A stretch of DNA of 64,000 bases from Aporrectodea caliginosa (taxonomy: Eukaryota; Annelida; Clitellata; Crassiclitellata; Lumbricidae), in NCBI GenBank assembly GCA_020284085.1, contig JACEVL010000832.1, positions 894,501 to 958,500 on the forward strand, in the 5' to 3' direction. The first letter of the stretch is position 1. Every line of letters begins with the position of its first letter. Shown one piece after another: positions 33,298-43,684 of the stretch. The notes under the pieces are model-generated. The model worked only from the letters and a program-made list of their open reading frames with translations, was not told where the DNA came from and did no database searches. Both the position numbers and the translations under genes were made by a program.

Positions 33298-33589
33298 CTA
33301 CATATATATTCAACACGGCACACAAGATATCTGTTATTAGGTTATTCAAAAAACACACAATATTGTGATGAGAAATAAGGTTTATTAGTAAACAGTGGTG
33401 ACGTCCAGAAATTTAAGCATGTTTTGTATTTACGAATATGTATACTGACATCTCCACGAACTTCAGTAGGACTACCGTGTCTTTTTCCAGCACAAAATTA
33501 ATAATGGAATAATTAAAACGAACGATCAATTTTTATACATGTGTAGCTAAAGTAATTTAAAACCACAAGAATGTTTCAGATTAATGGCT
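33298..33589. other. Unassigned stretch
   Basis: AT-rich with no recognised feature. Confidence 0.35.
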
Positions 33590-34500
33590 GCCATGGCCTT
33601 GGATATTGGCCGAGAGGCGTGAGAAGTCTGGAGACTCGCTGAAGACCTTTCGAGGGTCAATATACTTGAAGTCAAAGAAGATTCTCTTAGAGATAGCACG
33701 GCTAAGTTTTAAGGGATAGAGTAGAGGCTTTATCGACTTTGTTTAGTCCCATAAGATGGTTTTCAAGCCGTAACATCTGCTTGATCTCTGTCGTAGTGTA
33801 TGGTGGGTCACTGGAGCTGATAGTAGCAGTGATTTACGGATAGAATTGGTCCAAGCGACTGAGGGATTCGAAGTGAAATTGTTTGTTTAGGCGGAAGAGA
33901 TACTGGGGTCGTAATGTTTGAAGATTGGTGAGCAGATTGGCATTTTGATCAGGAGTTCGTTTCTGAATGTTTTCTTGATTTTTGACTAATTCAGGTTTAT
34001 GACGTTTGACGATGTGGAGGCTAAGATGGCTTTGTGGTCGGTTTTGATCACGGAGCTGACGATTTTGATGTTGATATACATTGGTTGAGAGTTGAGAAGA
34101 CGATCAAGATAGTGTTCTCCTCTTGTTGGCTGCTTGACTATTGAAGTGAGACCGGTTAAGTCAGTCAGTTTATTAATGTCCGGTGTGTTGAGGTCTCCAG
34201 CAAGAATTATAAGAGCGTTGTTATCTTCGAGGAGCAATTCACCGATATTGTTTCGGAGTTGAAGGAGGAGAGAGGTCGTTTGATATTTCGGAGCTGGTGG
34301 GTGATAAAGAGTCCAACGTAGTAAATTTGTTCAGATTTTTCAGTGGTTATCCAGAGAAGTTCGAAGTCTTTGATATTTTCTTTTGATTGATAAGGTTGTG
34401 TTTCGAGATGATTCTTGGCGATAATGGCAACATCACCCAGGGAGCATTGTCTCTCAACCAGACGGGAAGCAGCAACAAGTCGCAGTACTGGCAAAATCTT
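33590..34500 (-). pseudogene. LINE apurinic-type endonuclease fragment
   Basis: The minus strand encodes GDVAIIAKNHLETQPY and FELLWITTEKSEQIYYVG, then, in another frame, LIILAGDLNTPD, VKQPTRGEHYLDRLL and IVSSVIKTDHKAI. These are the EEP (AP endonuclease) motifs of CR1/jockey-type LINEs, including GDLN and the terminal DH. A linker with stops follows, reaching the start of RT (PYTTTEIKQML). Frameshifts make it inactive. RT itself is missing. Confidence 0.88.
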
Positions 34501-34735
34501 ATTAAAGTATTATTGAGTCATTGAGTGAATTCTTGCTGTATAGGGCATCAAAGACGACGGTAAAGAATGCAGTAGCAATGTCGTCCGTTATGTTCCATTA
34601 GAGACGTCAGTATGCATATTGTAGAGTGAAGTGGAAATAGTGCATTGTAGAATATGACTTTTCGCAAGATGACATCATAAAGACCCAACGACAAAATTCA
34701 CGAACAACAGCAATCACCACTTGTTTACTTGATCT
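34501..34735. other. Possible 3' UTR of ParB-like exon
   Basis: It lies downstream of the minus-strand exon and shares CACTTGTTT near its stop with the region below paralogue 1. No other feature is seen. Confidence 0.35.
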
Positions 34736-35281
34736 TTATTTCTCTTCTCCGCATTTGCGCCCGATGCTACCAGCATGGAAATCTGGGAATCGGCCTTCAT
34801 CGCAGTAGTCGTCGGAGCTCTGGCTTTCCACCGAACATTGCTCAATTATCATAGTAAACTTCTGCTCTTCCTTAATAAGATTATCAGAATATTCTTTGAT
34901 GATTTCTGTCAAGTTGCGTTCCAGATGAAAACTGCGGACGACGACTGATTCCCCATTACATCTCGTAGTTTTCTTCCTCCTGTATTCCTCCATGACTCTT
35001 CGATCTCTGAGATCTCTAACTTTGACTTGCAGTATCACTTCTTCGTTCGATATCGCATTTTTGACTTCCTCGAGTTTTTTGTAGAGATATAACCTCCTGT
35101 TTCCTTCAATTGCCCAATAAACTCCTAAGTCTAAAACGACCTCTATCTCGTCAAGGTCACTCGGGCTTAATTTTCCAAAGAGAAGATTTCTAAAGGTGTT
35201 TTTAAGTAGTTTGTTGTCTAAAAAATTTTCACCAATGCTACACCGGATGAAACGAATATCACGCGGTCTTAATTCCAGAAC
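34736..35281 (-). CDS. ParB/sulfiredoxin-like domain exon, paralogue 2
   Basis: The 181-codon open exon begins VLELRPRDIRF after a minus-strand acceptor (TGTATGCCATACAG); the upstream ATG lies in the presumed intron. It contains LLFGKLSPSDLDEIEVVLDL, GVYWAIEGNRRLYLYKKLEE, KVRDLRDRRVMEEY, KKTTRCNGESVVVRS and the tail IIEQCSVESQSSDDY...PDF. The order and spacing match paralogue 1 at 17372-17896. EGNRRL fits the ParB-like (D/E)G.RR signature. The acidic, Cys-containing tail is shared and is unusual for ParB proteins. Function is unknown. A third, broken copy lies 220 bp upstream in gene orientation. Confidence 0.72.
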   Translation of the reverse strand, partial: VLELRPRDIRFIRCSIGENFLDNKLLKNTFRNLLFGKLSPSDLDEIEVVLDLGVYWAIEGNRRLYLYKKLEEVKNAISNEEVILQVKVRDLRDRRVMEEYRRKKTTRCNGESVVVRSFHLERNLTEIIKEYSDNLIKEEQKFTMIIEQCSVESQSSDDYCDEGRFPDFHAGSIGRKCGEEK

Positions 35282-35500
35282 CTGTATGGCATACAAAGGC
35301 AGTAGACATTTTTAAATTGTCAAATTTATACATGTGCATTAGGAATCTCATTAGCATTATTGCTAAAAACTTCAGTTTAAATATAAATATTAATGCGTCG
35401 CTTTAAAAAATGACGTACGTGGGTGTAAAACAGCATAGATTAACCGTGGTGAACGAAAGTGCAATCGAAACCCTGCATGCCGTATTGAAGAAGGCATGAG

Positions 35501-35599
35501 TCATAGATTTCTTCGTCTCTTCCAGTGGCTTGTTGTTTGAAATCTGTCCCTGATACTGTCTTGTATGTATCGAATATCAGATGGTCTCAATTCTAGAAC
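35501..35599 (-). pseudogene. ParB-like exon, broken paralogue 3
   Basis: It starts VLELRPSDIRYIQDSIRDRF, matching the start of both intact exons, then loses similarity and stops after 32 codons. The splice acceptor AG is replaced by AC (ATAGTAC). It is a tandem duplicate of paralogue 2 that has decayed. Confidence 0.65.
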
Positions 35600-36179
35600 G
35601 TACTATGAACACTTTATTACGCCAAAGAGGCAGACCAACAACCAAACGATACAAAAATGAGAAAAAGAGAATAAACATATATGGCATACAACAGGCAGGA
35701 CACATATGGAAACTGTCTGGTTTCTTATAAAGTGTATCAGCCAGCACATTATAAATATATTGCTGTAAACTTTAGCCGTAAGTATAAATGTAAATGCAAA
35801 ACTGTAGCAATGACATTTATATGTTTGCCAAACAGCATGGATTAAACATGATAAAAACAAACTCAATCAAATCATGCCCATCTGAATCTGATAACTTCTA
35901 TGGCGCTATTATCGTATTGAAGAAACATCCATCCTTTCTTAAAAACTGAATTTCCAATCACAATCCCTTGAACAGAATCACTTCATTAGAACCAATAGAA
36001 AGCTCACAAAAGCAGTTATACAGGATTCCAGAGGTGCAACAATTGAAGTGGTATATAGAGTGTGAACATCAGAGGATAAGTACATAACTGCGTTAATTCA
36101 TCAGTGTGCGCAGATACTGCCATCATACTGGTTACATGCGAACCAGCTAGCTGAGACCAGCACCCGACAGCCTGAACTA

Positions 36180-37162
36180 CACTCTGTCCCGATAAAAAGG
36201 GACCCCTTTTGTTATCATGAAAATAAACTAGTAAATATTCATCGATTATTAAAATTCCAAGACCATTTTAATCCTGACATAATTTGCTAAATACTGGATA
36301 AAGTATAAAAGTTTTCGTTATTTAATAATGACGTCATAATGACGTCATTTTCATCAAAATTCAAGTGTCAAGAACGGCACAAAAATCATCTAAAATTTTC
36401 AATATTATTTTAAACTGTCATTCATCAATTATAAATTTTAGTTTAATTTAATTTTTACATTGGAATAATATTAGACTAGAAGGCGTGCTCAAAGTGTCCA
36501 CCTTCTGCCTCAACACAAGCTTCAAGACGAGCGCGCCACAGGCCAATAGCAGCAGCGATAACCAGCTGATCAAATTCATCCCAGGCATTAACAATACGCG
36601 CACTGAGTTCTTCAATGTCTCTTATCTTTGTCGTGTAAACCTTCTATTGCATTAGTCCCCAAATCTTGTAATCAACGGGATTAAAGTTCGGGCTGTTTGG
36701 TAGTCAAAGATTAGGAGGCATGAACTCCAGAGTATCCTTTGTCTGCCGTTCAACAGTTTCTCGAGCTCAGTGAGCTGGAGCGCCATCTTGTTGGAATGTG
36801 TAATAATCCGAATATACCATGGATATCAGACAACAATTTTTTCGACAGCAAACAACCCAGCTAATTAAGAAAAAACAAATCACGGGAAAAAGTTCCACTT
36901 ATTTTCCCGCCTGGTTCTGTTAAATGGATTTCCGTTTTACGACGATCCGATCATCCGACGCACCAATTTTTTGTCATACTTAAATTTTGATGCAAATGAC
37001 GTCATTATAACGTAATTATTTGATGACAGGAAATTTTACATTTTAACCATGTTAGGAAATTAGTTCAGGATTAAAATGGTTTTGGAATTTTAAAAATCGA
37101 TGAATATTTACTAGTTTATTTTCATGATAACAAAAGGGGTCCCTTTTTATCGGGACACAGTG
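36180..37162. mobile_element. Tc1/mariner element, 983 bp, with TA duplication
   Basis: Inverted repeats of about 98 bp start CACTCTGTCCCGATAAAAAG (left) and CACTGTGTCCCG (right), with TA at 36178-36179 and 37163-37164. The paralogous locus 53383-53395 (GAACTAGTGTTCAAGACC) has a single TA and no insert, confirming the boundaries. It holds a C-terminal transposase relic. Confidence 0.95.
36486..36800 (-). pseudogene. Mariner transposase, C-terminal relic
   Basis: The minus strand reads FQQDGAPAH, then RETVERQTKDTLEFMPPNL, LPNSPNFNPVDYKIWGLMQ, VYTTKIRDIEELSARIVNAW, LEACVEAEGGHFEH, with several stops. These are the second and third catalytic regions and C-terminus of mariner DD34-type transposase. 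The N-terminal HTH and first catalytic Asp are deleted. It is inactive. Confidence 0.9.
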
Positions 37163-37489
37163 TAGTATTCAAGACCGTGAAGAAGCATTCAATGATCGAT
37201 TGTATCAAAAGTAGCTGAAAGGTCACTGAGATTGATGTTTTACTGACCACACAACCAATTATGTGATCGTGGACAGAGTAAGCAACGCCTTTTCAGTGGA
37301 TGACAAAACCGATAGATTGATTTCATATGAGGAACAGGTATTGAGAAGACATCAGCCTGTTAGCCACAACTGTCTCAAGAACCTTCAAGATAAAGTATTG
37401 AGTAGATATTATGACGGTAATTGGGTACGTCTTCCGGAGGAAGGCATGAATGGCTTCTTGAGAGATGCAGGTCATGTAATATAGCATTC

Positions 37490-38495
37490 ACCTACCAAAG
37501 CTGAAACGACACAGATGATGAGAATAGGAAAATAAAATTAGGCGAATGCTTCAGCGTCAGTAGAAGACAGAGTTTATCTTTTAAGCCGATATCTTCTGAT
37601 ACTTGCTGATTGAGGCAGCAGTTATGGTAAGGAAAGAATATGCTGCTTTGGAAAACGTTATAGGAACTGAAAGTTTTAATGGAAGCTGCTTGAAGACGGA
37701 GACTGCCATAATGAGCTGAGGTGAACGTGGCCTAGGCTATAGCAGTGGGAAGCTGGCAAACTTGAGACGGAACATCACAGATGACTGAAGTGTTCTTCGC
37801 ATATTATTATGACATCATTAAATACCAAATAGGCCTACAACTATGAATGAAAAACTGCCGGAGACCATCAGAGATGATTCATGATGCGACATAATAGAAC
37901 GAAGCAAAGAAACTGTTGACTGCAAAATATATGAACACAGATGTAGCATTGCCCATTGTGTCGACCTGTGCTTTGTAGACTGACATGAATTGAATCATAG
38001 GGCAGCAAGAAAATCAGTGAAATGATACAAGAATCTTAAATTCCACTAGTCTTGAACACATTCTGCATAAGAAAAACGGTGGCAGACGAACATTTGTGCA
38101 GATTGATGTCACCAACCAGTCTCGAAGGTTTTGTAACCGGATGATCGTTAGTTTGAATCTACCTCAAGCCACTGTGCTGTGATGCTGGAGAAGTTGCTCA
38201 CCCATAATAATATTGTATGTGAGGAAGGCAACGGGAAACCACCTCACTCATCTCATCCCGGGTGAACCGAGGCTCCGTGTTGATAAATCCCAGGCCGTCT
38301 CTCATGACTTCTGCTTATTAGACACAGCTCTGTTTCCATGGCGACTTGTTCAAAGTGGATAACGAGTTCAAGTCCGTTTAGGTCAAGAAATGAACCCGAG
38401 TTGGAGTGGAGTGCATTTAATAATTTTACATAATTATCTGCTATTGATCAACGCCATGCAAGTCACTTCTATTTAGATGTTCTTTGGGTTCTTTC
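37490..38495. other. Unassigned stretch
   Basis: Short frames only. The words CTGCCGGAGACCATCAGAGATGA and AACTGTTGAC... near 37850-37920 have partial echoes at 18590-18660 and 43170-43240, suggesting an old dispersed repeat. No gene is supported. Confidence 0.35.
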
Positions 38496-38499
38496 ATCT

Positions 38500-38740
38500 T
38501 CGCTTATTATTTCAAACTGACATACCGCAGTTTGATAACAATTCATAGTACGAACGGATGATCACAAGTTATTACAGTCGAATTTTATTGTTTGGCAGCC
38601 ATGCAAGGCGCCCATCACGTCCTACTGCTCACTTTACCAACGCCATCTGGTGAATGAAAGGCTGAGTCGACATTTGGGAGGGTAGCGGGAATCTATGCTG
38701 CTCTTCTGCTCTTCGTGCCACAGTATTACCATTACCATAA
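38500..38740 (-). mobile_element. SINE-C, copy 2
   Basis: The reverse complement matches 1432-1680, including GGGAATC.ATGCTG / CGATTCCCGCTACC near the presumed B box and the end CTGCGGTATGTCAGTTTGAA. Confidence 0.5.
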
Positions 38741-38744
38741 ACCA

Positions 38745-38990
38745 CTCTGTTGTCTACCAGTTAGCGTGTTGGACTGTTAGCCGAGATGTCGAGGGTTCAA
38801 ATCCCCGCCAAGACGAAAATGTGTGTCGAGATTTCAGCTTCACCTGCGACTCTAGCCAACTCAGCTATGGCTGCACACTGTCATTGGGAAGATGGCAAAG
38901 GAGCACCCGCCCTCATATGCCGAAGCTAAGAAAAATGAAGTCGCTAACACTACTCATTCCTCCGCTTCTGGACTGCGACTCAGATCGCTA
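38745..38990 (+). mobile_element. SINE-B, copy 1
   Basis: A tRNA-like head (TCTACCAGTTAGCGTGTTGG) and B box GGGTTCAAATCC (38793-38804) precede a body shared with 50650-50870. The best conserved block runs from GATTTCAGCTTCACCTGCGA to GCACCCGCCCTCAT. Confidence 0.8.
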
Positions 38991-38999
38991 GAGAAGACC

Positions 39000-39350
39000 G
39001 ACCTCTGCGTACGGAGGATGAGGAGTTTGAGTATCCCCCTTAGCGAAATGAAGTATTCGGTTCAGTTTGCATTTTTGGAGGTTTCTAAGTGTATTCAGTC
39101 GTACTGTTTGGATTTATTGTACACATAATATTTTTAAAATGCGTATCTTTAGTTTGTAAGTCGACCTGAAATCAATTTACTTCGTTTTTGGTTATTTTGA
39201 CTGGATTTTCGTCGAGGCTATCGTGACGCGTATGACGATGAGGGCCAGAATGGTTTATCCCCCGGATACTCTAGACCGGTTTATTCCATCCGGGGGATAA
39301 ATTCATACATCCCCGGATAGTCTTAGGACGGATACTCTATACCGGCTGCA
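39000..39350 (-). mobile_element. MITE-2, copy 2 (eroded ends)
   Basis: The reverse complement of 43920-44278 aligns throughout: CCCCGGATAGTCTTAGGACGG, GGTTTATTCCATCCGG and CTAAAGATACGCA. The outer TTTCGTGA of the terminal repeat is lost on the right (ACTCTATACCGG). Confidence 0.75.
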
Positions 39351-39360
39351 AACTTTCAGT

Positions 39361-39650
39361 GAAACTTATGGCGCAACTACAATTCTGGAATACCTTCGCG
39401 CAATAGCGCATAATCTTAGTATCTAGGCTCTTGCTTAAGACATTAACTTTCTTTTTAGATGGTCAAAATTATTACCTAACTACTAGAAACTTTTGTTCGC
39501 GTTCGTAGAAAACATTTGACATTCCATACTTGTAGTCTCGTTCTTTTAAATGAATAAAATCTTGTTGAATACATTTCACAGTGCTTTTGGTTGAAATGGA
39601 CACATTGATTGTAACAATAAACTAATTAGCCATTGTGGAACTGCTTTGCC
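39361..39650. other. Unassigned stretch
   Basis: No gene or repeat partner recognised. Confidence 0.35.
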
Positions 39651-39654
39651 GTTG

Positions 39655-39842
39655 GCGTTTACGACGGGGCTATTCTGACGGGGCTGTTTTAACGGGGCTG
39701 TTTTAACGGGGCTGTTTTAACGGGGAGATTTTGACGGGCCTATTTTGTCGGTTGGCGATTTTGACGGGGCTACTTTGGTAACGGGGCTGTTTTGACGGGG
39801 CTGTTTTGACGGGGCTATTTTGACGGGGCTATTTTGACGGGT
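39655..39842 (+). repeat. 15-bp minisatellite
   Basis: About 12 head-to-tail copies of TTTTGACGGGGCTGT with TTTTAACGG and TATTTTGACGG variants. It is not paired with an inverted array, unlike the foldback at 31806. Confidence 0.9.
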
Positions 39843-39849
39843 CACCGTC

Positions 39850-40595
39850 GAGTGTGCTCGAACGGAGAAGTTGGAACAGCATATAGGATAGACGTGTGCA
39901 ATGTGCATGTTTGTTCGTAGTATAACTAAGTTAGAATTAGTTTTAAAATGATTTTATTACAAAATATTATTAATTATAGAGACCAATTTAATAACGATAC
40001 ATAACAATAATTACGAGGGTAATAAGTTACTCCGGATTCGTCTGTCAGATAGCTTCTTCCGTGCCATCTCCTGCTCATTGGTCTAAACCTATCTTCCATT
40101 CTCCTTCAGTGTTCGTCCTACGACCGTTTCTTATCCAAGCTTCCGTTCCGAATGCTTTTCTCTGCTCAGTTCCTATCTTAATATCATTCCTATTGCCTCC
40201 TCTTGAACTTGCACGGCCTATAGCCTCTGCCTGATTCGATCTCTCTTTCCAATTCATTGTTATTCCTTCCAATTCTGCCGGTCTGTCGGCAATCAGTCCA
40301 TTTCCCTTGCTGTTTGAGTATACAATTGCTATTTCGTGCAATGTAAGTAAATTGCTAGTGTGGTGCACTGTGTGCATCGCCTCAGCCTCATCCAAACTTG
40401 TCTGCTACTCAGACTGATCAAAAAAGTTTCTCTTCAGTAAGGCCAATGCCTTTGCCTTTGCTATTCTACTTCCCTCGTCCATAACTCAAATTTGTGCATC
40501 ATAACTGCATTCACAGCCACTCCTATTTCTGTGCTGCTTCATGCATTTCTATAGCGCCTTTTCTACTCTGTTATAATACGATGGTTCAACAAGTA
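39850..40595. other. Unassigned stretch with 106-residue frame
   Basis: A minus-strand frame at 40075-40395 (MDEAEAMHTVHHTSNL...) is moderately hydrophilic but matches no family I know and has no paralogue here. I do not call it a gene. Confidence 0.3.
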
Positions 40596-40599
40596 GCGT

Positions 40600-41085
40600 A
40601 ACAACTGGACTGGTATAAAGGGTGAACAGCTGATTACCAAGTGCAGAACCCTGTGTTACATCTCATCCGGTTAACCACATTGGTAAGAGCGTACGTCAAG
40701 GCGCCTCCGGGCGTGAGGATGCCGGTTCACCTATTTCAGAAATTGGAATATCGAACTAGCACAGTCTGTACATTCCAGGTGAGACCAGCACCCGACAGCC
40801 CGTACCAGTGTTCAAGACAATGCGGAAGGATTCTATTATCAACGGTATAAAACCTCGCTGAAAGGTCAAAAAGGATGACAGTGACCTTTCAAAGAACTGA
40901 TTATAGTATCGTGTAGAGTAAGACATGTTGTTTCAGTGAAACGATAATTGCGATATGCTGATTGCAAAGTAAAGAACAGGTTTTGAGAAAACATGTGACA
41001 TTTAAACCTGTTACTCACAACACTCACAAAGAACCTTCGAGATAAAGTTCCGAGTAGATATTATGATGGCAATTGGACGAATCCA
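40600..41085 (-). repeat. Composite LINE-bearing repeat, partial copy with tRNA-like insert
   Basis: GTGAGACCAGCACCCGACAGCC, GTTCAAGACAATGCGGAAGG and the tail CGAGTAGATATTATGATGG match 36150-37420. At 40662-40735 lies a tRNA-like segment (GGTTAACCACATTGGTAAGAG ... GATGCCGGTTCACC), probably a SINE head inserted in or carried by the repeat. Confidence 0.55.
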
Positions 41086-41354
41086 TGGACGTACTTGGGG
41101 TGGTTTTACGGGTTCAAGCCCCCTCCCCAAATAGGTTTCCAAAATTTTGTGTACATGCTTTTACATGCAAAATACAAAAAATGAACTTTTGCGACCATTT
41201 CCAATGGAACCCCTCCCGAAATCTTAAAACCCCATTCGAATTTTTTTCTGGCTAAGCCCATGGACGAATCTTCTGGATGAAGACATGACTTCATTTAACG
41301 GAAAAGGTTCTTTTGGCGCTGCTCTTCGAATTATACGACGCGCCATCGACTCCT

Positions 41355-41568
41355 GGCGTGTGACACTTCTTGCTCGAAGTGAGCGCGACGTGCGCCACAG
41401 TTGATCACGAGATACGCGTGACACAACTCAGTACATCCCATGGATTCATGGGTCTGTCGCTGGAATGGCTTCAATTGTTCTTGGATAAGCGGGAAATGAT
41501 GGTAACAATGGGTTCTGACTTCGGTGTGCCCCAGAGCTCCGTCCTTGGGTCGCTCCCAAGGCCAGATT
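41355..41568 (+). pseudogene. LINE RT fragment, motifs A to B
   Basis: The plus strand reads EVSATCATVDHEIRVTQLST, MGLSLEWLQLFLDKREMMVT and FGVPQSSVLGSL. These are RT motif A (damaged, C for F and A for D) and motif B (QSSVLGS for QGSVLGP). Flanks have no more of the element. Confidence 0.8.
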
Positions 41569-41579
41569 AAGACTCCTGG

Positions 41580-41955
41580 GGCCCTAAGCCAAAAGCCGTG
41601 TTGAGACATCCGTATGATCCGGGGGTCCTAAGTCCTAAGCCCAAAGCAAATCCAAATTAGACCTACCAAAGTACGGGCATCTGATCACAAAGTTCTAAAC
41701 GTACATGATAAGCTATGTTTTCCTAATGAAATATTGGTTAAATAATAATACATGCATTTCACGCGTACCGTTAATTAATCATTTTATCATTTTATAAGCA
41801 TTTTAAAATAAACATTTAACATTATTTTATTAATTTAGGTTGCACATGACTTGCACAGTGCACTTTACAGAACTCAGTATGTTACAAGCACCGAAGTACT
41901 AGGATGTAACATTCAGCAACTGAATGTTACTTATTACCAATAGGGTAATACCAGA
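41580..41955. other. Unassigned stretch
   Basis: AT-rich, with no recognised feature. Confidence 0.35.
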
Positions 41956-41959
41956 TCCA

Positions 41960-42205
41960 ACCGGACTTGGATTGTCTCGAGACACTGTCTCGGTCTCGAG
42001 GCGTCTCGAGATAGGTCTTTTGATGTCTCAGTCTCTGTCTCGGACCCCACTGTCTCGGTCTCGAGGTCATTTCATAACTTTTTGGAAACTGTCTCGAAGC
42101 AAAAGTCTTGTTCTCTTGTGTAGCGGTCTCCATAGTTCTAGCGCAAACTGTCTTTAGTTCTGAACTTCTGACAGTATAGCGCTAGAAAATTGTCCTGTGC
42201 CGAAC
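41960..42205 (-). repeat. GAGACC-rich dispersed repeat, copy 2
   Basis: The reverse complement matches 5905-6150 (AACTAAAGACAGTTTGCG, CGAGACC arrays). Both orientations have an open frame of about 70 codons, but repeats of GAGAC explain that. Confidence 0.6.
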
Positions 42206-42209
42206 GGAT

Positions 42210-43680
42210 AACTAAAGAAATCCGGAACTTTAGAAACGCTGTGTTTCTGGTATTAGCAGATATTGGAAAGAGCAGTTTTTTAGTTTTTACTTTATTGCTT
42301 TATTTACATTTTTTATTTCTATCAGTGCAAATATCTTAAAATGTCTCATAAAGAACCTGAAATAGAGAAATTTGCATCCACGCAATTTGAAATCAATGAA
42401 AAACAAAATAAATGGCCGCTGGTATAAAGCCAACATAAGCGAAACATCATCTAGTTTCTCAAGATGAGTGATATGACTTGTGTCGCTAAAAACTAGATGG
42501 AATTTGTTGGTTTAAATTGTAGAATCATTTAGAAGATTTCAGAATGGCTGAAATATTTAATTTCTTTATAATTTATACAATTCAGTTGATCGGCTGATTT
42601 CAGTGACTTGTCCCTGCCCAAGACTATGCTGGATAGACTTCAAAATTGAGAGAAATATTGTTTCGGGATTTGGGTCCATTGTGCATTTAACTCGTTTTGA
42701 ACTGTCTTGAACTGTCTCGGACCCTGTGTCTCGTCTCGGTACCCACTTGGATATGACCGCTTCATTGTAAATGTCACTGACGCCGCGGACGGTTCACTTT
42801 TCAGAATGTAATATAATAACTTTAATGTTAAATAATGTTCCATTACTGACCACTAAATTAGGTCACTGTTGAATTTCACCCACTTGCGCCCGGTCACCGT
42901 GTCAACATTGTGTCAATGTGGTCGATACAGAGTGGGAAATATTAGAGATTCGGCTTTGAGCCTTTGACGTCAGACGTCGATTGCTAGGGGACCCTGTACA
43001 GACTGTGAGTGTGATTCTGCGACTATGGTCAGTATTCAATAAGTAGTAAGTAAAACTCACTATAGCGCTGAAAAACATTTCTGGGTATACATAAATACAT
43101 AGAAGAGTACAGAATAGATAACCAAATGATGAACTGGATCAAAAGATGAAGGCGTATGAAGCCATTGCTGGAAACAATCAGAGATGAGCCCTGAGAATAC
43201 CTGAATCTGCTATGGAGCGAGGCAGAGAAACTGATGACGGAAAGATATAATGTTATGAATTGAAATACTGCCTACCCAATATGCTGATTATGGACTGACT
43301 AGTAAATAAGTAAATTAAGAATGCAGTTTAAACTACAGAAACAACAAGAAGAACAGAATAAAATACAATAAACTACACAAAACAACTGTATTTGATATTT
43401 CCCTACTTCAAAAGTTCGGACGTGCATACACGACCAAACGAAAGAAGGCTCTGAACAACTATGCATGAAGAAATTGCTCAAGGTCCTTACACAAAGTGGA
43501 GGCTCGAAACCGTACTCTACGGAGTCTACGCATTACAGGCCTAGCGACGCTAGCGTTCAATCCATTCGGCTACTGACTAGTCTACTCGAAATGAATTCAG
43601 GACCGTATAAGAATGCTATAGCCTACCCAATTAGATCTTGTTTTTACATAGCCTAGTCTGAAACTATATAATTGTAATAT
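42210..43680. other. Unassigned stretch
   Basis: One further CTGTCTCGG cluster at 42700-42745 may be the far end of the GAGACC-rich repeat. Otherwise no gene, array or structure is recognised. Confidence 0.35.
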
Positions 43681-43684
43681 CCAT

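Larger units (their letters stand above)
35690..37485 (-). repeat. Composite LINE-bearing repeat, copy 1, with mariner inside
   Basis: Segments 35900-36177 and 37165-37225 align with 52150-53458: CTGAATTTCCAATCACRATCCC, CAGGATTCCAGAGG and GCGAACCAGCTAGCTGAGACC. At 37170-37470 the minus strand shows RT motifs NYR...KVLETVVANRL and LSDLSATFDTIDH, with stops. Partial copies lie at 40600-41080 and 60317-60520. The mariner at 36180 splits this copy. Confidence 0.7.

Noticed and set aside
38750..38815. Functional tRNA gene
   Set aside because: A second copy with the same downstream body at 50650 shows it is a SINE head.
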